A DNA stretch of 64,000 nt, taken from assembly GCA_035506535.1 (NCBI GenBank), contig DATJPE010000073.1, forward strand, positions 1 to 64,000. Direction: 5' to 3'. Below the pieces are notes generated by a model. It saw nothing but the letters and a program-made list of their open reading frames with translations, made no database searches and had not been told where the DNA came from. Both the position numbers and the translations under genes were made by a program. Positions 17,510 to 29,488 of the stretch are shown here, in pieces; position 1 is the stretch's first letter, and each line of letters begins with the position of its first letter. Source of the DNA: Actinomycetes bacterium. GTDB taxonomy: Bacteria > Actinomycetota > Actinomycetes > DATJPE01.

Positions 17510-18778
17510 ATGACTGACGTGCCGTTCTGGGGTCCCGACTTCGCCGCCCTCCAGGACCAGGACCCCGAGATCGCGGCGGTCATCCTGGGCGAGCTGGAGC
17601 GGCTGCGCGGGGGGCTGCAGCTCATCGCCAGCGAGAACTTCACCTCGCCGGCCGTGCTGGCCGCGCTGGGGTCGACGCTGTCGAACAAGTACGCCGAGGG
17701 ATACCCCGGTCGCCGCTACTACGGCGGGTGCGGCGTGGTCGACGACGCCGAGGAGATCGGCATCGCGAGGGCCAAGGAGCTCTTCGGCTGCGATCACGCG
17801 AACCTGCAGCCGCACTCCGGGGCCAGCGCCAACCTCGCCGCCTATGCCGCGTTCCTTAGCCCCGGCGACACGGTGCTCGCGATGGACCTCAAACAGGGCG
17901 GGCACCTGACCCACGGCTCGAAGGTGAACTTCTCGGGCCGCTGGTTCGACGTCGTCTCCTACGGCGTCCGCCCGGACACCGAGCTCATCGACTACGACCA
18001 GGTCCGCGACCAGGCGCACGCCCACCACCCGAAGATGATCATCTGCGGTGCCACGGCGTACCCGAGGCTGATCGACTTCGAGGCCTTCCGCGGGATCGCC
18101 GACGAGGTCGGTGCGGCCCTGGTGGTCGATGCGGCGCACTTCATCGGTCTGGTCGCCGGCCGCGCCATCCCGAGCCCGGTGCCGTACGCCGATGTCGTGA
18201 CCTGCACCACCCACAAGGTGCTGCGCGGCCCCCGCGGCGGCATGATCTTGTGCCGCGAGGAGCACGCCGCGAAGATCGACAAGGCGGTGTTCCCGTTCCT
18301 GCAGGGCGGTCCGCTGATGCACGCAGTTGCCGCCAAGGCGGTGAACCTCAAGGAGTGTCTGCAGCCCGCCTACCAGCGCTACGCGGCCGACGTCATCGCC
18401 AACGCCAAGGCGCTCGCGGCGGGCCTCGAGGCCGAGGGGATGCGCCCGGTCTCCGGTGGGACCGACACCCACCTCGCGCTCATCGACCTGCGCGGGGTCG
18501 GCGCGACCGGAGCCGAGGCCGAGCAGCGATGCGACGCCTCGCGCATCACGTTGAACAAGAACGCCATCCCCTTCGATCCCCAGCCACCGATGACCGCCTC
18601 CGGGGTCCGCGTCGGCTCCCCCAGCGTCACCACCCAGGGCATGGGCCCCGACCAGATGGCGGAGGTGGCAGCCCTGATCGGCCGTGCCGTCCGAGACGTC
18701 GACGGCACGGCCGCGCCGGAGATCGCCGAGGCGGTGTCCGCCCTGACCGCGAAGTTCCCCGCCTACCCACACCCCTGA
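17510..18778 (+). CDS. glyA: serine hydroxymethyltransferase
   Basis: PLP enzyme of 422 residues that interconverts serine and glycine while charging tetrahydrofolate with a one-carbon unit. The PLP lysine is in [15 protein letters not shown], with [20 protein letters not shown] near the N-terminus and [14 protein letters not shown] in the substrate region. [17 protein letters not shown] and [14 protein letters not shown] are further family motifs. The sequence is full length. The ATG has a GAGGAG site and its own likely promoter (TAGAGT), so it may be expressed apart from prmC and the Sua5-type gene. Confidence 0.97.
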   Translation: MTDVPFWGPDFAALQDQDPEIAAVILGELERLRGGLQLIASENFTSPAVLAALGSTLSNKYAEGYPGRRYYGGCGVVDDAEEIGIARAKELFGCDHANLQPHSGASANLAAYAAFLSPGDTVLAMDLKQGGHLTHGSKVNFSGRWFDVVSYGVRPDTELIDYDQVRDQAHAHHPKMIICGATAYPRLIDFEAFRGIADEVGAALVVDAAHFIGLVAGRAIPSPVPYADVVTCTTHKVLRGPRGGMILCREEHAAKIDKAVFPFLQGGPLMHAVAAKAVNLKECLQPAYQRYAADVIANAKALAAGLEAEGMRPVSGGTDTHLALIDLRGVGATGAEAEQRCDASRITLNKNAIPFDPQPPMTASGVRVGSPSVTTQGMGPDQMAEVAALIGRAVRDVDGTAAPEIAEAVSALTAKFPAYPHP

Positions 18779-18794
18779 CGGGTCGCGGCAGCCC

Positions 18795-19952
18795 GTGCGC
18801 GAGTACCTGCTCACCCTCGCCGTCGCGGCGGCGGTGACCTACCTCGCCCTCGGCCCGGTGCGCGCGTTCGCGATCCGCTTCGGGTTCGTGCACGAGCTGC
18901 GGGACCGGGACGTCCACGCAACACCGGTGCCGCGCCTGGGCGGGGTAGCCATGCTCGTCGGGCTCGGCGCCGGTCTTCTCGTCGCACGGGACCTGCCGCT
19001 GCTGTCGAAGGTCTTCGATACCGGGTCCGGGACGTGGAAGGCCGTCGCGACCGGCGCCTTCATCATCTGCGGGTTGGGCGTCATCGACGACCGGTGGGGA
19101 CTGGATGCCCTCACCAAGCTCGTCGGCCAGGCGCTGGCCGGGGCGGTCATGGCGCTGCAGGGCGTCCAGCTCTACTACTTCCCGTGGCCTGGCCACAGCA
19201 CCTTCGTGCTCGACCAGCTCACCGGGACCCTCCTCACCGTGGTGATCGTCGTCGTCACGGTCAACGCGGTGAACGTCGTCGACGGGCTCGACGGGCTCGC
19301 CGCCGGCATCGTCGCCATCGCGGCCGTCGCGACCTTCGTCTACGCCTATGTCCTGTCCGTCCAGGCGGGCATCGAGCGCGCCGTCCCTGCGGCCCTCGTG
19401 ACCGCGATCCTGGCCGGCCTCTGCCTCGGCTTCCTGCCGCACAACATCTTCCCGGCGCGCATCTTCATGGGCGACTCCGGCTCGATGCTGCTGGGCCTTC
19501 TCCTCGCCGCCAGCATGGTGCTGCTCACCGGCAACTTCGACCCCAGCCTCACGAGCGGTCTGGACGCGGTTCCGCTCTTCCTGCCGCTTCTGCTGCCGGT
19601 CGCCGTCATCGCCGTCCCCGTCCTCGACCTCGCGCTGGCGGTGATCCGGCGGACCAGGGCGGGACGGTCCCCGTTCGAGGCGGACATGCAGCACCTGCAC
19701 CACCGGCTGCTCATGCTGGGCCACAGCCAGCGCCGCGCGGTGTTCCTCATGTACGCCGTGACGGCGCTGCTGGCCTTCGGCGCGGTGGCCCTGGCGCTCG
19801 TGCCGGCCGGCTGGGCCGTGGTGCTCTTCCTCGCCGGGGTGGTCGGCGTCGTGGCGATCGCCCGCTGGCCACGGCCGGAGCCGAGCGTGGCCGGTCCGGC
19901 GGCCGCGGCTCAGGAGCCGGGGCCGGCCCCCGCGGCGTCCAGCCGCCCCTGA
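18795..19952 (+). CDS. undecaprenyl-phosphate N-acetylhexosamine-1-phosphate transferase (WecA/TagO/Rfe type)
   Basis: A polytopic membrane enzyme of 385 residues with about eleven hydrophobic segments. It transfers a sugar-1-phosphate, usually GlcNAc-1-P, from its UDP sugar to undecaprenyl or decaprenyl phosphate, starting arabinogalactan, teichoic acid or other wall glycans. Motifs are the N-terminal TPVPRLGGVAML, the acidic GVIDDRWGLD, NVVDGLDGLAAG and FMGDSGSMLLG, and the C-terminal HLHHRLL. The GTG start is 16 bases after glyA. In relatives the atp operon follows in the same direction; here it converges, and the last 43 bases overlap the end of atpC. Confidence 0.92.
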   Translation: MREYLLTLAVAAAVTYLALGPVRAFAIRFGFVHELRDRDVHATPVPRLGGVAMLVGLGAGLLVARDLPLLSKVFDTGSGTWKAVATGAFIICGLGVIDDRWGLDALTKLVGQALAGAVMALQGVQLYYFPWPGHSTFVLDQLTGTLLTVVIVVVTVNAVNVVDGLDGLAAGIVAIAAVATFVYAYVLSVQAGIERAVPAALVTAILAGLCLGFLPHNIFPARIFMGDSGSMLLGLLLAASMVLLTGNFDPSLTSGLDAVPLFLPLLLPVAVIAVPVLDLALAVIRRTRAGRSPFEADMQHLHHRLLMLGHSQRRAVFLMYAVTALLAFGAVALALVPAGWAVVLFLAGVVGVVAIARWPRPEPSVAGPAAAAQEPGPAPAASSRP

Positions 19953-20299
19953 GCCCACCGCGCCTCCGGTGAGTCGGGCTCCGCGGCCTGCAGGTCGGCC
20001 CGGGCCGCGGCGACGTCGATCTCGGAGGCCAGCTCGGCGATCTCCGCGAGGACGCTCACGGCGTTGTTGTTGACCGACAGGAAGCCTCCGCTCACGGCGG
20101 CGCGGAACGGCTCGCCCTCGGCGGGCACGATCTTGACCACGCCACCTTCGGCCAGCACGCCGAGGATCGGGATGTGACCGGGCAGGACGCCGATCTCACC
20201 GATCTTCGTCCGGGCGTACAGCTCGCGCGCCTCGCCGGACCAGAGCATCCGCTCCGGTGACACCAGGCCCACGTGCATCGTGGCGACGTCCTCTGGCAT
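19910..20299 (-). CDS. atpC: ATP synthase F1 subunit epsilon
   Basis: A 129-residue subunit of the central stalk that couples and regulates F1 rotation. The N-terminal beta-sandwich has VGLVSPERMLWSGEA and GEIGVLPGHIPILGVL, the family's most conserved region, and GGFLSVNNNAVSVLAE; a short helical C-terminal part follows. The ATG at 20299 is one base after the atpD stop, so the genes are coupled; an ATG nine codons later (20275-ish) is less likely. As last gene of the operon it converges on the wecA-type gene and overlaps its end. Confidence 0.95.
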   Translation of the reverse strand: MPEDVATMHVGLVSPERMLWSGEARELYARTKIGEIGVLPGHIPILGVLAEGGVVKIVPAEGEPFRAAVSGGFLSVNNNAVSVLAEIAELASEIDVAAARADLQAAEPDSPEARWAQGRLDAAGAGPGS

Positions 20300-20300
20300 G

Positions 20301-22657
<2,357 letters not shown>

Positions 22658-22660
22658 GGC

Positions 22661-24355
22661 TCAGTGCGCGGCCGGCGGGTGGTGCGGCCGGTCGAGCTGG
22701 GCGGGCGAGGCGCCGGGGTCCGGCGGGCGCTGGTAGCGCTTGACCGTCTCCTGCCCCTCCTCGAAGTCCTCGCTCGGGTGCTCCTTCACCCAGTCGACCA
22801 CCGGCTTGCCGTCGCTCGCGACGAACTGCTCCTTGAACGAGCGGATCGCACCCGTGAGCAGCTCGACGGTGTCGGAGCTGAGTGCACCGGTCGACGAGAT
22901 GGCCGCGAAGATCCCGGCATGCTCCCGGCCGATGTAGTCGAGGAACTCGGTCTCGAACCGACGGATGTCCGCGACGGGGACGCTGTCGAGGTGGCCCGTG
23001 GTGCCGGCCCAGATGGACACCACCTGGTGCTCGACCGGGAACGGCGAGTACTGCGGCTGCTTGAGCAGCTCGACGAGGCGGGCGCCCCGCTCCAGTTGCG
23101 CGCGCGACGCGGCGTCCAGGTCGGAGCCGAAGGCGGAGAAGGCCTCGAGCTCCCGGTACTGCGCGAGGTCCAGCCGCAGCGACCCGGAGACGTCCCGCAT
23201 CGCCTTGATCTTCGCCGAGTTGCCGACCCGGGACACCGAGATGCCGACGTTGATCGCCGGCCGGATGCCCTGGTTGAACAGGTCCGACTCGAGGAAGATC
23301 TGCCCGTCGGTGATGGAGATGACGTTGGTCGGGATGTACGCCGAGACGTCGTTGCCCTTCGTCTCGATGATCGGCAGGCCGGTCATCGAGCCGCCGCCGA
23401 GCTCGTCGGAGAGCTTGGCGCAGCGCTCCAGCAGCCTCGAGTGCAGGTAGAAGACGTCACCGGGGTAGGCCTCGCGGCCGGGCGGGCGGCGAAGCAGCAG
23501 CGAGATGGTGCGGTAGGCCTCGGCCTGCTTGGACAGGTCGTCGAAGACGATGAGGACGTGGTCGCCTGCATACATCCAGTGCTGGCCGATGGCCGAACCG
23601 GCGTAGGGGGCCAGGTACTTGAAGCCCGCCGGGTGCGACGCGGGGGCCGCGACGACGGTCGTGTACTCCATGGCGCCGGCGTCCTCGAGCTTGCCCACGG
23701 TCTCGGCGACGGTGGACGCCTTCTGGCCGATGGCGACGTAGACGCACTTGACCTGCTTGGTCCGGTCGCCGGTGTGCCAGTTGTCGCGCTGGGCGATGAT
23801 CGCGTCGACGGCCACGGCCGTCTTGCCGGTCTGGCGGTCACCGATGATCAGCTGGCGCTGCCCGCGCCCCACGTTGGTCATCGAGTCCACGGCCTTGATG
23901 CCGGTCTGCAGCGGTTCCTTCACCGGTTGGCGCTGCACGACGGAGGGTGCCTGCAGCTCGAGCAGCCGGCGCTCGGTGGCGGCGATGTCGCCCTTGCCGT
24001 CCAGCGGTTCCCCCACCGTGTTGACGACGCGGCCGAGGAAGGCGTCGCCCACCGGTACTGACAGGACCTCACCGGTCCGGCGTACCTCCTGGCCCTCCTC
24101 GATGCCCTCGCTCTCGCCGAGGAGCACCACGCCGATCTCGCGGATGTCGAGGTTGAGGGCGACGCCGAGCACCCCGCCCTCGAACTCGAGCAGCTCGTTG
24201 GTCATGGCCGAATGGAGGCCCTCGACCCGCGCGATGCCGTCCCCGGCCTCGGTGACCCGGCCGACCTCTTCGCGGGCGCTGCCCGTCTGGAAGGACTCGA
24301 CGTAGGTCTCGATCGCGCTGCGGATCTCCTCGGGACGGATCGTCAGCTCGGTCAT
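22661..24355 (-). CDS. atpA: ATP synthase F1 subunit alpha
   Basis: Non-catalytic nucleotide-binding subunit of 564 residues. Walker A is [15 protein letters not shown], the Walker B region is [16 protein letters not shown], and the conserved arginine-finger segment appears as [17 protein letters not shown]. The C-terminal tail beyond the helical domain is extended and Pro/His-rich (about 535-564), in line with the longer alpha tails of actinobacteria, which in mycobacteria suppress ATP hydrolysis. The start ATG is followed by the usual [14 protein letters not shown]. Confidence 0.98.
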   Translation of the reverse strand: MTELTIRPEEIRSAIETYVESFQTGSAREEVGRVTEAGDGIARVEGLHSAMTNELLEFEGGVLGVALNLDIREIGVVLLGESEGIEEGQEVRRTGEVLSVPVGDAFLGRVVNTVGEPLDGKGDIAATERRLLELQAPSVVQRQPVKEPLQTGIKAVDSMTNVGRGQRQLIIGDRQTGKTAVAVDAIIAQRDNWHTGDRTKQVKCVYVAIGQKASTVAETVGKLEDAGAMEYTTVVAAPASHPAGFKYLAPYAGSAIGQHWMYAGDHVLIVFDDLSKQAEAYRTISLLLRRPPGREAYPGDVFYLHSRLLERCAKLSDELGGGSMTGLPIIETKGNDVSAYIPTNVISITDGQIFLESDLFNQGIRPAINVGISVSRVGNSAKIKAMRDVSGSLRLDLAQYRELEAFSAFGSDLDAASRAQLERGARLVELLKQPQYSPFPVEHQVVSIWAGTTGHLDSVPVADIRRFETEFLDYIGREHAGIFAAISSTGALSSDTVELLTGAIRSFKEQFVASDGKPVVDWVKEHPSEDFEEGQETVKRYQRPPDPGASPAQLDRPHHPPAAH

Positions 24356-24400
24356 CGCGGGTGTGTCCTTCGCGTGTCGTCGGTGTGGTTCATCGTGGTC

Positions 24401-25219
24401 TCAGCTCGTCAGGTCGCGCCGGACTTGGGCCAGGCGGCGGGCGACGCTGCCGTCGATGACCTCGTCACCGATCTGCACGACGACGCCGCCGACGACGTCC
24501 GGGTCGATCTCCACCTGCAGGCGTACGTCCTTGCCGAGGGAGCGGCCGATCGCGCTGACCAGCCGCTCCTTGAGCTCCTCGTCCATCGGGGCGGCGACGC
24601 GGACCACGGCGATCTCGCGCTGGCGCCGGCGGGCGGCCTCGTCGGCCAGCTCGTCCAGCGCGCGGCTGGGGGTACGTCCGCGCAGGGCGGCGACGACGCT
24701 CTCCACCAGCCGCGTCGTGATCGGGCTGGCCCGCTCGGAGAGCAGGCTGTGTGCCAGCGAGACCTTGTTCTCCGCCGGCAGCGTGGGGTTGGCGAAGGCG
24801 CTGGACAGGCCGGGTGCCCGCTCCACGATGCGGGCGAAGCGGAACAGCTCGTCCTCGACCTCGTCGAGGCTGCCGACCCTCGCGGCCTCCTCGAAGGCAG
24901 CCTGCGCCCCGAGCAGCTCGATCCCGTCGACCAGGTCATTCGCCGACGACCAGCGCAGGCCGACGACGGTGCGGAGCACGCCGAGGGCAGGTGCGCCCAG
25001 CCGGGGGCCGAACAGGGTGTCCACCAGCCGCACGCGCTGGGCGGGCTCCGTGCCCGCGTCGGACAGGGCCCGGGCCAGGCCCGTCTCGCGAGCGAGCAGG
25101 CGTGCGACGGAGAGCAGCTCGTCCGCGACGGTCGCGTCCGTGCTCTGCGTGGCCGCCACGAGCTCGGCGTCGAGGGTCTCCCGCGCCTGGGCAAGTGCCT
25201 GCCGGCTGGCTCCGCGCAC
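24401..25219 (-). CDS. atpH: ATP synthase F1 subunit delta (OSCP)
   Basis: Peripheral-stalk subunit of 272 residues that joins F1 to subunit b. The N-terminal helical bundle (about 1-115) is followed by a C-terminal domain with the family pattern VQIGDEVIDGSVARRLAQ near the end. It is longer than the E. coli protein, about 180 residues, but normal for actinobacteria. The start is a GTG immediately after the atpF TAA, so translation is probably coupled. Confidence 0.95.
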   Translation of the reverse strand: MRGASRQALAQARETLDAELVAATQSTDATVADELLSVARLLARETGLARALSDAGTEPAQRVRLVDTLFGPRLGAPALGVLRTVVGLRWSSANDLVDGIELLGAQAAFEEAARVGSLDEVEDELFRFARIVERAPGLSSAFANPTLPAENKVSLAHSLLSERASPITTRLVESVVAALRGRTPSRALDELADEAARRRQREIAVVRVAAPMDEELKERLVSAIGRSLGKDVRLQVEIDPDVVGGVVVQIGDEVIDGSVARRLAQVRRDLTS

Positions 25220-25786
25220 TTAGCCGGTCACCGCCGGGGTGCCGTCCGAGGGCCGGTCGCCGGCATCGGCCTCCGACTCCAGGTCGGCGACGAACCGCTC
25301 GACGAGGCGCCGCTGCCTCGCCTCGTCCTGGAGGGACTCCCCGACGAGCTTGCCGGCCAGCTCGACGGCGATCTGGCCGACCTCCGTGCGCAGCTGGGAG
25401 ACGATCTGCGCCCGCTCGGCCTCCATGCGGGTCCGCTCGCGGGCCGCCACCCGCTCGGCCTCCTCCTGGGCCTTCACCCGCAGCTCCTCGACGATCGACT
25501 GGCCCTGGGCGCGGGCCTCGTCGCGGATGCGCGCCGCGTCGGCGCGGGTCTGCAGCAGCGCCTCGCGGTACTCGGCCTCGGCCGCGTCGAGGCGCTGTTT
25601 GGCCTCGCGGCTCTCCTCGATCTGCTTGCGGATCATCTCCTGGCGGCCATCGATGGCCTTCCTGACCGGTGGCAGGACGTAGCGGTTCAGCAGCCACAGG
25701 ATGATGAAGAACGCGAGGAGCTCGAAGAAGAACGTCGCGTTGGGCAGCAGGAAGTTGTTGGTCTCCGCCACCAGGTCGGCGCCCAC
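25220..25786 (-). CDS. atpF: ATP synthase Fo subunit b
   Basis: Peripheral-stalk subunit of 188 residues with one N-terminal membrane span (about 18-40, TFFFELLAFFIILWLLNRYV) and a long charged helix rich in Ala, Glu, Arg and Gln, the typical b-dimer coiled coil. It is not fused to delta, unlike the mycobacterial b-delta arrangement. The start is a GTG eight bases after atpE. Confidence 0.96.
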   Translation of the reverse strand: MGADLVAETNNFLLPNATFFFELLAFFIILWLLNRYVLPPVRKAIDGRQEMIRKQIEESREAKQRLDAAEAEYREALLQTRADAARIRDEARAQGQSIVEELRVKAQEEAERVAARERTRMEAERAQIVSQLRTEVGQIAVELAGKLVGESLQDEARQRRLVERFVADLESEADAGDRPSDGTPAVTG

Positions 25787-25794
25787 GGGGAGAC

Positions 25795-26124
<330 letters not shown>

Positions 26125-26181
26125 TTATCCCGATAAAGCGGATCGTGGTGCACCCCAGTGGCGGACCACCAGGGCCAGAGG

Positions 26182-26925
26182 TCAGTGCGCCTCTTCCTTC
26201 GGTCCGATCGCGGTGCCGAAGTACAGGATGGTCAGCAGGGCGAAGATGAACGCCTGGATCAGCCCGATGAACAGGTCGAAGAGCTTCCACACCGTGTTGG
26301 GCAGCCACACCACATAGGCAGGCAGCAGCGTGAAGATGAGCAGCATCACGGTGCCGGCGAAGATGTTGCCGAAGAGCCGCAGCGCCAGCGTGAACGGCTT
26401 GATGATCTCCTCGAGCACGTTGATCGGGGCCAGGAAGGCGTACGGCTCCTTCAGGTGCGCCAGGTAGTGGCGCATGCCGCGCACGCGGATGCCGGTCACG
26501 ATCGACCACACGCCGACGCTCAGGCCGAGCGCGTAGGTGAGGTTCACGTCCGCCGTGGGCGGAGGCAGGAACTCGGGATGGTGTCCGCTCGGGATGATCG
26601 AGAGCCAGTTGCAGGACAGGATGAACACGAAGATCGTGACGGCGAGGGGGACCACGAACGGCGCGCGCTCGCGCAGGTCCAGCCCGACCTGGTCCTCGAC
26701 CTGGGTCACGATCGTCTCGAAGATCACCTGGAGCTTCCCAGGGACCTCGTGGCTGGCGCTGCGCGCGGTGAGGAGCCCGAGGACCACGACGATCGCCCCG
26801 GCGATGACGGTGGCCCACATCGTGTCGACGTTGAACGTCAGGCCCCACAGCTGCCGGGTGATGTGGTCGCCGACCTGGATGGTGGCCGTGGGCGGCGGAG
26901 TCAGGGCCGGCATCTGTCCGGTCAT
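26182..26925 (-). CDS. atpB: ATP synthase Fo subunit a
   Basis: Membrane subunit of 247 residues forming the proton half-channels. About five to six hydrophobic segments are visible. The essential arginine is in LALRLFGNIFAGTVML, and the conserved glutamate/histidine region lies near LIQAFIFALLTILYFG. The ATG overlaps the stop of the upstream AtpI-like gene by four bases (ATGA). Confidence 0.96.
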   Translation of the reverse strand: MTGQMPALTPPPTATIQVGDHITRQLWGLTFNVDTMWATVIAGAIVVVLGLLTARSASHEVPGKLQVIFETIVTQVEDQVGLDLRERAPFVVPLAVTIFVFILSCNWLSIIPSGHHPEFLPPPTADVNLTYALGLSVGVWSIVTGIRVRGMRHYLAHLKEPYAFLAPINVLEEIIKPFTLALRLFGNIFAGTVMLLIFTLLPAYVVWLPNTVWKLFDLFIGLIQAFIFALLTILYFGTAIGPKEEAH

Positions 26926-27389
26926 GCCCGCACCGCCTTGTACATCGCCACGGCAGCAAACCCAATCATGGTGAGCTGGAAGATAGCCAACCCGATGAGG
27001 ATGCCGAAGCCCAAGGGGCGAATCAGGATCACGATCCCGAGGGTGACCAGCGTGATCAACGCCAGCCGCACCGCGCCGCTGGACAGGAAGTGCGTCTTCG
27101 TGCCCGGGCTGTCCACGAGGATCTCGAAGCGCCGCTGGACGGAGTCCTGGAGCATCCGCGCGTTCAGCATGCCCAGGCCGAGCCCGATGCAGACCCCGAT
27201 GCCGCCGAGCGGCTGGCCGATGACGAAACCGATGATCAGGGCCACCACGCCGATCACGACGGCGGGCAGTACGGCTCGCCGCGTCTGCAGCGCGACCTCG
27301 CTCATCGCCTCGACAGGGTCCACGTCGGCCTCACCCGCCGGATGCTGGGGGGCGGCCGGCGCGTCCGGGTCGGGACGGTCTGGGGTCAC
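26922..27389 (-). CDS. AtpI-like membrane protein of the ATP synthase operon
   Basis: A 155-residue protein with a Pro/Asp-rich N-terminal stretch and four membrane segments in the second part (VVIGVVALIIGFVIG, GIGVCIGLGLGMLNAR, LALITLVTLGIVILI, AIFQLTMIGFAAVAMY). Position and topology match the protein I (AtpI) genes that precede atpB and are thought to help c-ring assembly or Mg2+ uptake. The GTG at 27389 is chosen because it overlaps the stop of the preceding gene by four bases; an ATG about 28 codons later (MSEVALQTRR) is possible. Sequence similarity to E. coli AtpI is weak. Confidence 0.8.
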   Translation of the reverse strand: MTPDRPDPDAPAAPQHPAGEADVDPVEAMSEVALQTRRAVLPAVVIGVVALIIGFVIGQPLGGIGVCIGLGLGMLNARMLQDSVQRRFEILVDSPGTKTHFLSSGAVRLALITLVTLGIVILIRPLGFGILIGLAIFQLTMIGFAAVAMYKAVRA

Positions 27390-27589
27390 TGGTTCAGATA
27401 CCTGCGCACTTCCTTGCGTGTGGCAACCACGCCGAGAGCGGCGCCGGCCACCAAGCCCAACAACATGAAAAGAGGGACCGTGTGGAGGTGGCTGTCGAGC
27501 AGCCATCCCAGAGCGATCCCCAACAACCAACACGTCGCGTTGAACGCGCCGATCCCAGCCAGGACAAAGGGATTCGAGTCTTTCCCCAT
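27386..27589 (-). CDS. AtpZ/AtpI-family small membrane protein, first gene of the atp operon
   Basis: A 67-residue protein with two membrane segments (about 10-30 and 38-57) and a basic C-terminus (TRKEVRRYLNQ). The pattern GWLLDSHLHTVPLFMLLGLVAG matches the ATPase gene-1 (AtpZ/AtpI, PF09527-type) family found ahead of atpI-atpB, associated with ion supply or c-ring assembly. It has a GAGGAC ribosome-binding site and is the first gene after the operon promoter. The stop overlaps the next start in GTGA. Confidence 0.8.
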   Translation of the reverse strand: MGKDSNPFVLAGIGAFNATCWLLGIALGWLLDSHLHTVPLFMLLGLVAGAALGVVATRKEVRRYLNQ

Positions 27590-27674
27590 GGCACGTCCTC
27601 GACGCCCATCCCTGCTGCACGGCCACCCGTGAGATGGCCGGCCCCCGACCCAGGTGGGCCGAGGCCGGAACGCT

Positions 27675-27703
27675 AGCATAGGCCGCCCGGACGCGCCGTT
27701 CAG
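27675..27703 (-). promoter_or_regulatory. likely promoter of the atp operon
   Basis: On the reverse strand CTGAAC (27698-27703) and TATGCT (27675-27680) are separated by exactly 17 bases, a good -35/-10 pair. The same site holds TAGCAT (27674-27679) on the forward strand, a possible -10 for the divergent DUF2550 gene, so the two promoters overlap. Confidence 0.6.
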
Positions 27704-27725
27704 GCGCCGTTGGGCAGGGGGTGCG

Positions 27726-28190
27726 ATGGGCAAGGAGGTCCTGTCCGTCGCGCTGGACTCTGTCGCCGTGATCGCCATCGTGGTCGCCGTCGTCATCGGG
27801 ACGGGACTGGGCGCCCTCGCCCTGCGGCGCCGGTTGCTCACGCGTGCGGGGGGTGCCTTCACCTGCGCGCTTCGCCGGGGGCACGCCCGCGACCTCTCAC
27901 CGCGCGGCTGGACCCTCGGCGTCGCCCGGTTCGCGGACGAGAGCATCGAGTGGTTTCGGGTGTTCAGCCTGTCCCCGAGGCCTCGACAGCGGTTGGACCG
28001 CAGGCGGCTGTCGATCGAGCACCGACGCACCCCCCACGGCATGGAGGCGTACGCCCTCCCGCACGACTCGATCGTCCTCGCCTGCGGCGACGGCGACGGG
28101 CCGGTCGACCTGGCCATGCCCCAGGCGGCCGCGACCGGACTGCTGGTCTGGCTGGAGGCCGTGCCGCCTGGGGCGCACTCATCGGTCTGA
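27726..28190 (+). CDS. DUF2550 family membrane-anchored protein
   Basis: A 154-residue protein with one N-terminal membrane span (about 8-30, VAVIAIVVAVVIGTGLGALAL) and a basic domain outside or at the membrane face with the pattern FTCALRRG, RGWTLGVARF and FRVFSLSPRP. This matches DUF2550, whose gene normally follows atpC in actinobacteria (Rv1312 in M. tuberculosis); function unknown. The ATG at 27726 follows a G-rich site. Its forward orientation next to the reversed atp operon marks one edge of the inversion. Its end overlaps the next gene on the other strand by 12 bases. Confidence 0.85.
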   Translation: MGKEVLSVALDSVAVIAIVVAVVIGTGLGALALRRRLLTRAGGAFTCALRRGHARDLSPRGWTLGVARFADESIEWFRVFSLSPRPRQRLDRRRLSIEHRRTPHGMEAYALPHDSIVLACGDGDGPVDLAMPQAAATGLLVWLEAVPPGAHSSV

Positions 28191-29399
28191 CGGGTCGGTC
28201 CGCCAGCGGGCGAGCGCGTCCGTCGCCACATCCAGGTCGTCGAGGGGAGCCTCCTGGGCGATGGCCCAGGGCATCGTCTGGAGCCGGTCAACCCGGGTGT
28301 CCAGGACCGCGAGGGTCGCGAAGGTGCCGTTCGACGCAGAGAGCACGAGCCAGCGCGTGTCCGGTGTCCAGGCGGCCCCCAGGCCGGCGGCGGTCGTCGG
28401 GGTGCCTGTGATCGGAGTCACGTGCGTTCCATCGACGACGTACGCACGTACCGGACCGACCCTGCTCGGATAGACGAGAGCCACCTTGGCGGGATCGGCC
28501 GACACGCTGAGACCGATGCGGCGAGGGTCGATCCCTGTCGCCGTCCCCGGGACCGGGAGCGGCGACAGCACGCGACCGTTGGTCTCGACCCGCCGGAGCA
28601 CCATCCCGCGGCGGTCGGACCGCCACTGGATCCACAGCAGGGCCCGTCCGACCAGGACCGGCGACCCGCCCGGGACCGGACCGAGGTCCCGGCGCGGGGT
28701 CGCATCCGCCGGGTCGAGCACGAGCAGCCGGTTCGGCTGAGCCGAACGGTCCAGAGCCACCAAGCCGTCCGCGTCCTCACCGAGGACTCGGTAGCGACCC
28801 GGCCACGGCCGCGACGAGACCTGGATCATGCCTTCGCGATAGCGAACCAGCTCCCCCTGGCTGACCACGAGCAGGGTGCTGTCCGTGCCAGCCACGGCGT
28901 AGGCCACCCCCGCGGTCCCGCCCAGCTGGCGCAGCCGCTGGCCGGGGTCGACCCACCAGACGCGGGGGACGCCGTGGTCGACCACATCCATCACGCGCGC
29001 CCACGAGACGCCGACCGGGACGAGCGAGTCGACGGCCCCGGCGCACTCGACGGGCCGGTCGACCACGCCGGTGGCCAGGTCGATGCTCAACAGTGGGCTG
29101 TGGCCGACGGCGAGGACGTCGAGGCCCACCGGTGAACCTGAGGTGGGAGCGGCGAAACTCGGCCAGTCGCCGCGATGCCTGCTCATGGCGGGCGTGGTCA
29201 CGCGGTTCTCACACCCGGTCGCGATCACGGTTCCGGCCGAGGCAGATGGGGTCGGGGTCGACTGGCTCGACCGCGCCGGGGAGTGTGCGTCCACGACTCG
29301 CCAGGCGATGACGCCGGCGACCGTGACGCCGAGCAACGCCAGGGCGAGCCACCGGCCGCGGCCGGGGGCGGGTGCCGGTGAGCCGATCTCCTCGAGCAC
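28179..29399 (-). CDS. membrane-anchored protein with a propeller-like extracytoplasmic domain, unknown function
   Basis: A 406-residue protein. An N-terminal anchor (about 15-35, WLALALLGVTVAGVIAW) is followed by a Ser/Thr/Pro-rich stretch and a domain of about 340 residues made of repeated short beta-strand patterns (such as LLSIDLATGVVDRP and LLVLDPADATPRRDLG), like a WD40/PQQ-type propeller that reads out values and displays them. No catalytic motif is seen. The GTG at 29399 is the only reasonable start before the anchor. It is divergent from the alpha-galactosidase, about 90 bases away. The role is unknown. Confidence 0.75.
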   Translation of the reverse strand: MLEEIGSPAPAPGRGRWLALALLGVTVAGVIAWRVVDAHSPARSSQSTPTPSASAGTVIATGCENRVTTPAMSRHRGDWPSFAAPTSGSPVGLDVLAVGHSPLLSIDLATGVVDRPVECAGAVDSLVPVGVSWARVMDVVDHGVPRVWWVDPGQRLRQLGGTAGVAYAVAGTDSTLLVVSQGELVRYREGMIQVSSRPWPGRYRVLGEDADGLVALDRSAQPNRLLVLDPADATPRRDLGPVPGGSPVLVGRALLWIQWRSDRRGMVLRRVETNGRVLSPLPVPGTATGIDPRRIGLSVSADPAKVALVYPSRVGPVRAYVVDGTHVTPITGTPTTAAGLGAAWTPDTRWLVLSASNGTFATLAVLDTRVDRLQTMPWAIAQEAPLDDLDVATDALARWRTDPSDR

Positions 29400-29488
29400 C
29401 CGTCCAGCATGCGCGCGGCCCTCCCGCCGTGCGGGGTCGGTTAGCCTCTGGCATCCCGTGACCTTGACCCAGGGTGGTGGCCGGCTCC